Assembly (NCBI GenBank): GCA_910575775.1
Contig: CAJTEY010000024.1
Location: forward strand, 1-64,000
Length of the DNA: 64,000 nt
Source of the DNA: Lachnospiraceae bacterium
GTDB taxonomy: Bacteria > Bacillota > Clostridia > Lachnospirales > Lachnospiraceae
Reading direction: 5' to 3'
Shown: positions 1 to 6,855 of the stretch, in pieces
Layout: every line of letters starts with the position of its first letter
Numbering within the stretch: the first letter of the stretch is position 1
Notes under the pieces: model-generated
Databases searched by the model: none
The model's input: the letters and a program-made list of their open reading frames with translations, nothing else
Told to the model about the DNA's origin: nothing
Made by a program: the position numbers and the translations under genes

Positions 1-2
1 AC

Positions 3-227
3 TCTACCACAATCATAAGCCTGTTTCTCTTCCTGAACTATACGAAAGGACAATGGCAAAATATCATTGCCGCTCCAGTGGCAGATGTGCTTGATTTTAT
101 CTTCCGTCTGTCCCATACTGAAAACATCAACAGGCTGGAAGCGTACAATGGATTCAAAATTCGTAGAGGAACTCAGGCAAAAATATATCAAAAATCCTCC
201 GGAAGGCATGACAGCTGCGCTGGTTAA
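3..227 (+). CDS. possible C-terminal fragment of an upstream gene
   Basis: Frame 3 is open from the window edge to a TAA at 225-227. The middle part reads like protein (…ADVLDFIFRLSHTENINRLE…), but the last 20 or so residues are basic and look unstructured. It overlaps the start of the next small ORF by 80 nt. I do not recognise a family. It could be the end of a gene that starts outside the window, or chance. The confidence is low because no start is visible. Confidence 0.2.
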   Translation, partial: STTIISLFLFLNYTKGQWQNIIAAPVADVLDFIFRLSHTENINRLEAYNGFKIRRGTQAKIYQKSSGRHDSCAG

Positions 228-327
228 AAACATGACTGACTCTGATCTGCTCGACATGCATTACTTCCTCACTGAGGATGATGACCTTGATGATGACGAA
301 TTTGAAGAAGGTTTTTATATCTTCTAA
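148..327 (+). CDS. small acidic hypothetical protein (59 aa)
   Basis: I chose the ATG at 148 because the open frame upstream of it (from 67) is not protein-like. The product starts MDSKFVEELRQKY and ends in an acidic tail, EDDDLDDDEFEEGFYIF. No signal peptide or membrane segment is visible. No good Shine-Dalgarno site precedes it, so translation may depend on the overlapping upstream frame. The compact basic-then-acidic layout resembles small accessory proteins of mobile elements, but that is a recollection, not a match. Function unknown. Confidence 0.5.
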   Translation: MDSKFVEELRQKYIKNPPEGMTAALVKNMTDSDLLDMHYFLTEDDDLDDDEFEEGFYIF

Positions 328-378
328 ATCATTCGTCTTATCAGCGTGCCCGTCTCCGGCGGGCTATTTTAATTCAAG

Positions 379-398
379 ATTCCTCCGGCAGGAGGAAT
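379..398 (+). terminator. hairpin after the small acidic ORF
   Basis: A perfect 8-bp stem (ATTCCTCC / GGAGGAAT, loop ggca) is followed by TTCCTATTATATT, 50 nt after the stop of the 59-aa ORF. It is a plausible but U-poor intrinsic terminator. A weaker GCCCG/CGGGC hairpin lies just upstream at 348-364. Confidence 0.45.
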
Positions 399-407
399 TT
401 CCTATTA

Positions 408-446
408 TATTAAAAAACAGCGGCAAATCTGTAAAAGATTTACCGC
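408..446 (-). terminator. intrinsic terminator of the four-repeat protein gene
   Basis: On the minus strand a stem at 420-446 (GCGG…AAATCT paired with AGATTT…CCGC, one mismatch) is followed by TGTTTTTTAATA. It lies 16 nt past the stop codon of the gene at 462-1556. Confidence 0.75.
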
Positions 447-461
447 CGTCTGGCTGATATC

Positions 462-1556
462 TTATTTTACCGCTGTAACGGTGAGCGCATGCATATAGGC
501 ATCGTCCCCTCTGGAGCAGGTCACAGAAATTTTCTTTCCTTCCACCAGCACCTTACAGCCGGACGGTGCTGCCACCTTGTCCATCTTCAGCTCCATCTCG
601 CCTGCGGATGTATCCAGAACAAGAATATTCTCCGTAGACTTTTTCTTGACCGTACCGATCACCGTAGCCTGTGACGAAGTGTCCACAGAAGCCGAGGAAC
701 TGTCCTTCACACCCACAAGTGACGTCGCATGAAGCAAGTCGTCCGAACCTCTGAAATAAGTAACCATCATCTTATTTTCCGGCGTCATAACCATGCCTTT
801 GGACGTGTCCGTGCTGTCGTCGATCTTAAAGGTAAAAGTCCCTTCAGAAGTTGCCAGATAGAGTGTTGACTCCTCCGAGTTATCCTTCACCGTTCCCGTC
901 ACGGATCTTGTCTCGCCTGTCGGATTCACCACCGGCGTCTGACTGTACGTCTGGGAATCCGTTCCTGTCTGTGACGTGTCTGTCGAGGGAACGGGCGCCG
1001 CCGCCACATCCGCAATGCTGATGGCATGCATGTAAGCGTCCTCACCTCTCGCACAGCTTACCACATACTTCCCGGACACCACCAGAACAGAGCAGTTGCT
1101 CAAATCCGTGTTCTTGTCAATTTTTAATTCCATTTCACCCTGCGCCGTATCCAGATGCAGAACATTTTCCGTCGTCTTTTCATTTACAGTCCCGACCACA
1201 TTGGAAACCTTTGAGGTGTCCAGTTCAACGCTGGGATTCTCCCCGTTCTCTGAGATCGTAACCGCATGGAGATAACCGTCGTTTCCGTTTGCCACCGACA
1301 CACTGATCTTCTTGTCCGGCAGCAGCATCTTACAGTTTCCTGTGCTGGTGCTCCCGTCAATCTTTATCTCCATCTTTCCGTCTGAGGTGTCCAGATACAG
1401 CAGTTTGGCGGTAGTCCCCTCCATCACCCTGCCCTGCACCGTGGCGATCACTTCCTCCGCGTGTACTTTAAGCTTCGCCCCCGAAGGTGCGAGCAGCATC
1501 CCGCAGGCCGCCAGAGCCGTCATGCATAACCGTGCCGATCTTTTGTATTTTTTCAT
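462..1556 (-). CDS. secreted protein with four tandem ~65-residue repeats
   Basis: The start is the ATG at 1556, preceded by AGAGGAGGAAAGC; the open frame runs further upstream but without a ribosome site. The 364-aa product begins with a signal peptide (MKKYKRS, then a hydrophobic stretch ending near VHAEE). The rest is four imperfect copies of one unit: G-TV-(E/K)…T(E/A)…L-LDTS-G-ME-KID…C-vl…k-isVs-rG-D-Y-HA-(T/S). Copies 1, 2 and 4 keep the MEIKID/MELK(I/M)D and YLHA/YMHA motifs; copy 3 is the most divergent. A Thr/Ser/Gln/Pro-rich linker separates copies 2 and 3. No enzyme motif or cell-wall sorting signal is visible. It is probably an exported beta-rich binding or matrix protein; the function is unknown. 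Confidence 0.8.
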   Translation of the reverse strand: MKKYKRSARLCMTALAACGMLLAPSGAKLKVHAEEVIATVQGRVMEGTTAKLLYLDTSDGKMEIKIDGSTSTGNCKMLLPDKKISVSVANGNDGYLHAVTISENGENPSVELDTSKVSNVVGTVNEKTTENVLHLDTAQGEMELKIDKNTDLSNCSVLVVSGKYVVSCARGEDAYMHAISIADVAAAPVPSTDTSQTGTDSQTYSQTPVVNPTGETRSVTGTVKDNSEESTLYLATSEGTFTFKIDDSTDTSKGMVMTPENKMMVTYFRGSDDLLHATSLVGVKDSSSASVDTSSQATVIGTVKKKSTENILVLDTSAGEMELKMDKVAAPSGCKVLVEGKKISVTCSRGDDAYMHALTVTAVK

Positions 1557-1578
1557 GCTTTCCTCCTCTGAGCAAATA

Positions 1579-1687
1579 TTGCGAAGGCCGCAAGCCAAAT
1601 CTCCAATCTGGCTCTGCGATACCGAGTTTGTGGCTTCGACACAAACCCGTGATTGAAAAATCAGCACATCCATTTGATTTTTCAATC
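1579..1687. repeat. four-hairpin cluster in a 5' leader (element E1)
   Basis: There are four consecutive perfect inverted repeats: TTGCG/CGCAA (1579-1593), AGCCA/TGGCT (1593-1613), GTTTGTG/CACAAAC with loop gcttcga (1626-1646), and a 13-bp GATTGAAAAATCA/TGATTTTTCAATC (1651-1687). The cluster lies between a promoter at 1743-1772 and the ribosome site of the four-repeat protein gene, so it is probably transcribed as a structured leader. It resembles in style, but not in sequence, the other multi-hairpin clusters in this window. Confidence 0.6.
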
Positions 1688-1742
1688 TTCTCCTCCATCC
1701 TATGTTGCACAAGATTACCATAATAGATACTTATGTAAATCT

Positions 1743-1772
1743 ATCATACAACATAAACGTAGAAAAAAGCAA
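1743..1772 (-). promoter_or_regulatory. sigma-A-type promoter for the four-repeat protein gene
   Basis: On the minus strand TTGCTT and TATGAT are separated by 18 nt. The start site would fall near 1737, giving a leader of about 180 nt that carries the E1 hairpins. Confidence 0.5.
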
Positions 1773-1794
1773 GTATTTTTATCCTGCTGACTAT

Positions 1795-1826
1795 AAAAAA
1801 TCGAGCGTCGGCACGCTCGATTTTTT
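1795..1826 (-). terminator. bidirectional intrinsic terminator
   Basis: A perfect 14-bp stem, AAAAAATCGAGCGT / ACGCTCGATTTTTT with a cggc loop, lies 69 nt past the stop of the lipoprotein gene. It should end the ABC exporter operon read on the minus strand. Confidence 0.9.
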
Positions 1827-1894
1827 ACACTATCACAATTTCCTATTATATAAAAAGAACGCTCCCTCCTGCGATTCGGAATACGTTTCCGTGC

Positions 1895-2731
1895 TCAAAA
1901 ACCCCCCTCCTCAATATGATTGCTGAGAAAACGCCTTTGTCCCGCCTCAGTGCTCACTTTGGTCTCGCATTTACTCACCCATTCGTCTCCCTCAAAGTAC
2001 AGCGTGGCAATCGTCCCCTCCTCATTCATAGCGCCATCCACACATACAAAATGGCAGTAATTCGTATCGCCGCTCTCCGAACAGAAACTGTCCGTTTCGG
2101 CGTAATACCAGTCCTCCATTCCCCTGCTGCCCTTCGCCACAAGCTCATCGTAGGTAAATCCTGTCTTTTCCAAAAGCAGGGCATCCACAGCCGCTTTATC
2201 AATGGCACTGAAATCTGTCTCGATTCCCGACAAATTCCAGCGCGCTATATGTGCCTGCTTCTCCTCCTCCGTTCCCGGTCTCCCGACCCCGGCGCCAGTA
2301 TAAAACACCTGGTAGAGATCGATCTGTTCGGGATTTTCCCACTCTGACAGCAGGAATCCATAATTGGAGTGATCCTGTACCCACTCCGTGTACTCCGCCA
2401 GCTCCTCCGGCGCCAGATGTCTGCCGCTTTCGGGTTCCTCCGCCAAATCCTGATCTGTCTGCCCGTCTTCCGTCATCTGTGACGGTTCCTCCTGTGTCTG
2501 CACATCCTCCTGTTCCTCCGCCTCTGATGTGTCCTCCTCATTTTCCGGCAAGGCGTTAGCCCTTTCTTCGTCATCTGCTTCTATCTGGTCCGTTCCCGCT
2601 TCATCCGAATGCTCCGTCTCGTCCGATATCACGACAATCTCCTGCTCCAGCGTTGTACTTTTCTTCTGCCCGCACCCGGCACAAAGTCCCAACACGCAAA
2701 TCCCTGCCAAAATCATCCCTTTTCTCCGCAT
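1895..2731 (-). CDS. lipoprotein of an ABC exporter operon, unknown function
   Basis: The ATG at 2731 is preceded by GGAGGAG with good spacing. The 278-aa product starts MRRKGMILAGICVLGLCAGC, a classic lipoprotein signal with the lipidated Cys in LCAGC. A long acidic Glu/Asp/Gln-rich linker (roughly residues 30-100) follows, probably a spacer across the cell wall. The C-terminal 170 residues form a globular domain rich in Trp and Tyr (TEWVQDHSNYGFLLSEW, EDWYYAETDSF, YCHFVCVDG) with four cysteines. I do not recognise the domain. It is the last gene of the operon, 43 nt after the permease, so it probably works outside the membrane with that transporter. Confidence 0.75.
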   Translation of the reverse strand: MRRKGMILAGICVLGLCAGCGQKKSTTLEQEIVVISDETEHSDEAGTDQIEADDEERANALPENEEDTSEAEEQEDVQTQEEPSQMTEDGQTDQDLAEEPESGRHLAPEELAEYTEWVQDHSNYGFLLSEWENPEQIDLYQVFYTGAGVGRPGTEEEKQAHIARWNLSGIETDFSAIDKAAVDALLLEKTGFTYDELVAKGSRGMEDWYYAETDSFCSESGDTNYCHFVCVDGAMNEEGTIATLYFEGDEWVSKCETKVSTEAGQRRFLSNHIEEGGF

Positions 2732-2774
2732 ATGCTGCTCCTCCACGCGCAATCGCCATTATCGTCCCGCACCA

Positions 2775-4127
2775 TTATTCGTTTCGGATCGCCGCCAGCG
2801 GACTTAGGCGCATCGCCCTTCTCGCCGGGAAAAACCCTGCCAACATGCCCACCATCACCGCAAACACCAGAGACAACAACACCAGCCAGACAGGAATATA
2901 GGAAATACCGCCGGACACATTCATATAGTCATTGGCACCCGCAGACACCTTGTTGATCACCACGGAAAGAATGAAACTAAGAATCAGACCAATCACGCCC
3001 CCGATAAATCCGATAAACCCGGCCTCCATCAGAAAGAGACTGCCGATATTGCGAAGATCGCATCCAAGCACCTTCATCACACCGATCTCTTTTGTCCGCT
3101 CGTAAATGGACATCATCATCGTGTTGGTGATACCGATGGCCGCCACAAACAGGGACACCGCGCCGATGCCGCCAAGCACCGCCTGAATGTAGCCCATCGT
3201 CTTCTGCTCGGACTCCACCCACTCCGCCTGGCTGTATGCGTCATAGCCCATATCCGTCAGCGCCTTCTGCAGCGCCACCACATGATCCATGCTGTCCACA
3301 TTGACCAGAAGCTGACTATAGAAAATCTCCTTGTAGGGCTTTCCTGTCTTGGTTGTCGGCTGCCCCGGTATCCTCTTATTCTTAAATATCTTTTTCAATT
3401 CTTTTATCAGTTCATCGATGTCACAGTAGGTATTCCAGCCGTACTGGGACCACTCATCCTCGCCGGGCGACGCTTCCACGCCGCAGGTCTCGATCAGATA
3501 TTTCTTCGGTGGCTTCTGCGTCTGCCCGTTCTCATCCGGCGTACCTGACGCATAGTAGGCATCCATATCAAAGATCACAAAAATGGGATCTTTCATCAGA
3601 TCAATATCGGGCAAAACGCCCGTCTCCCAGTAGGAGCCGCCGCTCCCCTTGGAGTTGTAAAAATCCTGTAAAACCTGACAGCCGTAGAAGAAAGTCAGTT
3701 TATCATCGTTCCCGGGAAGCTGTCCCTCTCCAATCTTGATATCCATATCCTCGAAATACGCCTTCGGCAGTCCCTGTAACTGCAGATATCCCTCATAGCT
3801 TCCGTACTTGGCAAGCGCCTGGGTGCGCAGCATGGGATATACCGATTCTACATGCTCCATCATCAGAATTTCGTCAATCAGATTCTGATCCAGCCGCTTG
3901 ACCTCCTCCGTAGAGGAGTCACCCCACGGCTCATTCACCGTCACCTGTGTCAGACTGCCGTAGGACTCGTACTGAGCCATCAGAGAGCGGCTCAGTCCAA
4001 GCCCAAGAGACACCATGACCACGATGGAAGCCACGCCGATCACCACACCGAGCACCGTCAGAATCGTTCTCACTTTTCTTTTCCAAAGATTACTGCTGCT
4101 CATCCGCAGCAAATCAAGAAATTTCAT
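2775..4127 (-). CDS. MacB/FtsX-type ABC transporter permease
   Basis: The product is about 450 aa. It has an N-terminal membrane helix (RTILTVLGVVIGVASIVVMVSLGLG), a large extracytoplasmic MacB-type domain (roughly 60-300) and three C-terminal helices with the FtsX signature (IGAVSLFVAAIGITNTMMMSI, then ERTKEIGVMKVLG). The start is the ATG at 4127; a TTG four codons upstream is also possible. It sits between a CARDB-type anchored protein and a lipoprotein, and the ATPase gene heads the operon. Proteins of this family do not form a classical pore; they use ATP to move an external substrate or apply force across the envelope. The substrate is unknown. Confidence 0.9.
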   Translation of the reverse strand: MKFLDLLRMSSSNLWKRKVRTILTVLGVVIGVASIVVMVSLGLGLSRSLMAQYESYGSLTQVTVNEPWGDSSTEEVKRLDQNLIDEILMMEHVESVYPMLRTQALAKYGSYEGYLQLQGLPKAYFEDMDIKIGEGQLPGNDDKLTFFYGCQVLQDFYNSKGSGGSYWETGVLPDIDLMKDPIFVIFDMDAYYASGTPDENGQTQKPPKKYLIETCGVEASPGEDEWSQYGWNTYCDIDELIKELKKIFKNKRIPGQPTTKTGKPYKEIFYSQLLVNVDSMDHVVALQKALTDMGYDAYSQAEWVESEQKTMGYIQAVLGGIGAVSLFVAAIGITNTMMMSIYERTKEIGVMKVLGCDLRNIGSLFLMEAGFIGFIGGVIGLILSFILSVVINKVSAGANDYMNVSGGISYIPVWLVLLSLVFAVMVGMLAGFFPARRAMRLSPLAAIRNE

Positions 4128-4166
4128 TTTGATCCCCAATCCAAGCCTCGGTCATACACCGTTTTT

Positions 4167-5957
4167 TCACTCATTCAGCTCCTTCTCCAACTCCGCAAGT
4201 TCAGCCGCCTCGGCTGCCGCTGCACGTTTCTTTTTTCGCAGCTTTAGGAATACGCCAAGTCCTGCTCCAACCACAGCCACAGCGCCTGAGACGCCGCCTA
4301 CAATCAGGCCGGTGTTGGACTTACCGCCCTCCCCGTCTTCCATCATCATGTCATCCCCCATCATATCGTCGCCCATCATCATGTCATCCATCATAGGCTC
4401 TGTCACAAAAAGGGTAATCTCCTTTTCCTCCGTGGTCACATTCCCCGCATCGTCCTCATAGGAGATTTCCAGCTTCACAATGCCGTCATCCATAGTAGGA
4501 GCCGCGCCGGTCAGCATCACATCCACATTCCCCGTGTTGCCGGACTGGAGATTTCCCACAAAGGCCGAAGCCTCCGCAACGGAATCCGCAACAAATTTCA
4601 CCTGCACGTTATAGAGGGTTGTCTTTCCCGTATTATAAATGCTGAACATCACGTTGGACTGGGAGCCTACCTCAATGTTGTCGGGCACCACCTCCGGGAT
4701 GCTCGTGTCAAAACGGCTCTCCTGGGAAATCGGGATCGACACGCTGGCCTTGTCCGTCAAGTCAAAGACCGTTGCCGCATCGTATTTCATGTTGACGTCC
4801 AGAACATACGGCTTCTGCGCCAGATCCGCCTTCGCCGTCATCTCGATTTCGATATCCGCCGAGGTGTCCGGGGCGATTTTCTCCATGTAGACAGAGCTTG
4901 ATCCCGACGTTGGCAGAAAGGCGGAGTAAGTGTTTGTCTTATCTTCCCCTTCCTGGGCTGCCTGCATATCGAACAGCACATTGGTCACCGTTGTGTCCTT
5001 GGATGTATTTTTCACATGAATCGTCAGCGTAAACGTTTCCCCGGCAAAGACCTTCTCCGGGTTTGTCTCAAAGCCGGTCACCACAATGCGCGGCTTGGAG
5101 CCGGAAGCCTCCTGTCCGTTGCCGCCGATAATGCCGCTGCCCGGCTTGCCGATGGTCTTTACATACACCGTAAGCTCCGCCGGCTCTTCACTGCGGACGC
5201 CCGCCTTTGTGTAGGATATGTGAAACTTTAACGGATAATACCCCGTCATCACGTCACTTCTCGTCTTAAAATGAAAGGTAAATTCCCTGCGGTTCGCCAT
5301 GGCCGCCTCTTTCGTCTGGCATCCGGGAATATAGGGCTCCGTCTGGAGATAGTTAGTCGCATCCGGCTCAAAAGGCCATTCCGTCACCAGCGTGGAAATC
5401 ACCGGCTCCACGATCAGGTCGTTTAATTCCTCCGTCCCGAAATTGACGATAGGCAGCACGATAGATACGCCCTGCCCGTAACTCACGATAGGCGTCTGCC
5501 AGTTGTCCGCCACCTGTATAAATTCGCTGGTGGTCTGGGTCACCTTTGCTACCGCCGCAGACTCCATATTTCCCTTGACAGAAGACACATAGGACCAAAG
5601 TTCTGTCAGCGACATCTCCGTGTTGGCGATATAGTAGACTGCACTGTCAAAAAGCTTATGCAGCCCTTCCATCACTTTCTCGTCCAGATGGTAGCGCACC
5701 TCCAGGCTCTGCATGTAGTAGAGCAGATCCTCGTCGGCGTCAAACCGATCATCATCGGTAATTACCCGGTCGGAAGTCCGCTCCACATATTGGATTTCAT
5801 TCGCGCTGACGCTATCCTTGTTCTCCTCCGCAAAAACCACTGCCGCAGCGTCCCACACTCCCGCCTGTCCGAACACGGACAACGCAAAAAACAGGCCCGC
5901 CAAACCGCCTGCCAAACGTCTCACTGTTCTCCCACAGCTCCTCATTTTCCCTCTCAT
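4167..5957 (-). CDS. CARDB-type extracellular protein with C-terminal membrane anchor
   Basis: The product is about 596 aa. It has a signal peptide (VRRLAGGLAGLFFALSVFG…), a coiled N-terminal part, then at least two beta-sandwich repeats of the CARDB/NEW3 kind (FETNPEKVFAGETFTLTIHV; PDNIEVGSQSNVMFSIYNTG). Next comes a Met/Asp-rich linker (MMDDMMMGDDMMGDD), a transmembrane helix (GLIVGGVSGAVAVVGAGLGVF) and a basic cytoplasmic tail. The start is uncertain: a TTG at 5990 overlaps the ATPase stop, while ATGs at 5957 and 5945 have AG-rich upstream sequence. Its place between the ATPase and the permease suggests it is the adaptor or periplasm-equivalent partner of this exporter, which is inference. 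Confidence 0.8.
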   Translation of the reverse strand: MRGKMRSCGRTVRRLAGGLAGLFFALSVFGQAGVWDAAAVVFAEENKDSVSANEIQYVERTSDRVITDDDRFDADEDLLYYMQSLEVRYHLDEKVMEGLHKLFDSAVYYIANTEMSLTELWSYVSSVKGNMESAAVAKVTQTTSEFIQVADNWQTPIVSYGQGVSIVLPIVNFGTEELNDLIVEPVISTLVTEWPFEPDATNYLQTEPYIPGCQTKEAAMANRREFTFHFKTRSDVMTGYYPLKFHISYTKAGVRSEEPAELTVYVKTIGKPGSGIIGGNGQEASGSKPRIVVTGFETNPEKVFAGETFTLTIHVKNTSKDTTVTNVLFDMQAAQEGEDKTNTYSAFLPTSGSSSVYMEKIAPDTSADIEIEMTAKADLAQKPYVLDVNMKYDAATVFDLTDKASVSIPISQESRFDTSIPEVVPDNIEVGSQSNVMFSIYNTGKTTLYNVQVKFVADSVAEASAFVGNLQSGNTGNVDVMLTGAAPTMDDGIVKLEISYEDDAGNVTTEEKEITLFVTEPMMDDMMMGDDMMGDDMMMEDGEGGKSNTGLIVGGVSGAVAVVGAGLGVFLKLRKKKRAAAAEAAELAELEKELNE

Positions 5958-5986
5958 CTCTCCTATCCTTCCGCTCTGCAAACTTT

Positions 5987-6769
5987 TCAATCTTCTCCCG
6001 TCTGTACCGCAATCTCCTCCGGCATATCCTGCCCGCTCCGCTCCTCGATCTCCAAAATTTTCCCATCCCGGATTCGGATCACGATATCTGCAAAGCCCGC
6101 CAGATAATTGTCGTGGGTAACCATCACCAGGGTCTGGTTTTTCTCCCGCACCACCCGCTTCATCAGGTTCATCACCTCCACGGAAGTGTTGGAGTCCAGA
6201 TTACCCGTAGGCTCATCCGCAAAAATGATTTCCGGCTCCACCACAAGCGCCCTGGCCACGCCCACCCGCTGCTGCTGTCCGCCGGACATCTGGTTCGGTC
6301 TGTGCCGCTTGTGTTTGGTCAGCCCCACCAGATCCAGCATCTCCTCCGCCTTTTTGTTCCGGCTTTTCTTATCCATACCCTGAAAAGTCAGCGGCAGCGC
6401 CACATTTTCTATGGCATTCATGGTGCCCATGAGATTGAAGGACTGGAAAATAAAACCGATGTGCTCCCGGCGGAATGCCACAAGCTGGTTTTCCGTCTTT
6501 CTCTCCATATGTTCTCCTGCAATCAAAATCTCACCCCTGGTCGGTTTTTCCAGTCCGGCCAGCATATTGAGCAGCGTGGACTTGCCGGAGCCGGAGGCGC
6601 CCACAATAGAGCAGAAGCACCCCCGCCTGATGGAGAAGCTGACGCCGTTTAAGGCGCGCACCCTCTCCTCTCCGACCCGGTATATCTTATAGAGATCCTT
6701 CACCTGTATCACAGGCTCATCCCATCTGTTCCCGTCCACATCCATTTCCTTTCTATGAGTATCGTTCAT
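5987..6769 (-). CDS. MacB/LolD-type ABC transporter ATPase
   Basis: The 260-aa product has a Walker A (GASGSGKST), Q-loop (FIFQSFNLM), signature MSGGQQQR, Walker B (IIFADEP) with D-loop GNLDS, and switch His (MVTHDN). It powers the FtsX-type permease encoded two genes downstream. The start is ambiguous: the ATG at 6769 has no Shine-Dalgarno; the ATG at 6745 has one too close; and a TTG at 6790 has AGGAG at ideal spacing, but that site lies inside the stem of repeat element E2. The gene overlaps the next one by about 4 nt if the TTG start of that gene is used. Confidence 0.9.
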   Translation of the reverse strand: MNDTHRKEMDVDGNRWDEPVIQVKDLYKIYRVGEERVRALNGVSFSIRRGCFCSIVGASGSGKSTLLNMLAGLEKPTRGEILIAGEHMERKTENQLVAFRREHIGFIFQSFNLMGTMNAIENVALPLTFQGMDKKSRNKKAEEMLDLVGLTKHKRHRPNQMSGGQQQRVGVARALVVEPEIIFADEPTGNLDSNTSVEVMNLMKRVVREKNQTLVMVTHDNYLAGFADIVIRIRDGKILEIEERSGQDMPEEIAVQTGED

Positions 6770-6772
6770 TTG

Positions 6773-6855
6773 TGTGAGAGGGAGTTGCAAAGCAACTCCT
6801 GGAGTTTCTTGGCATCCCGTCCTATGGCGGAACGTCTTTAGAAACTCTTCTCACA
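6773..6855. repeat. multi-hairpin element E2 with closing stem
   Basis: An outer stem TGTGAGA (6773-6779) / TCTCACA (6849-6855) encloses two hairpins: GGAGTTGC-aaa-GCAACTCC (6781-6799) and GAGTTTCT (6802-6809) / AGAAACTC (6840-6847). The right arm overlaps the last five codons and stop (TAA at 6838-6840) of the DUF6449-like permease gene. The first hairpin is identical in its arms to one in element E5 at 31464-31482, 25 kb away. Confidence 0.7.

Noticed and set aside
4322..4400. DNA tandem repeat of CATCAT units
   Set aside because: It is the coding sequence of the Met/Asp-rich linker (MMDDMMMGDD…) and stays in frame, so it is a protein feature.
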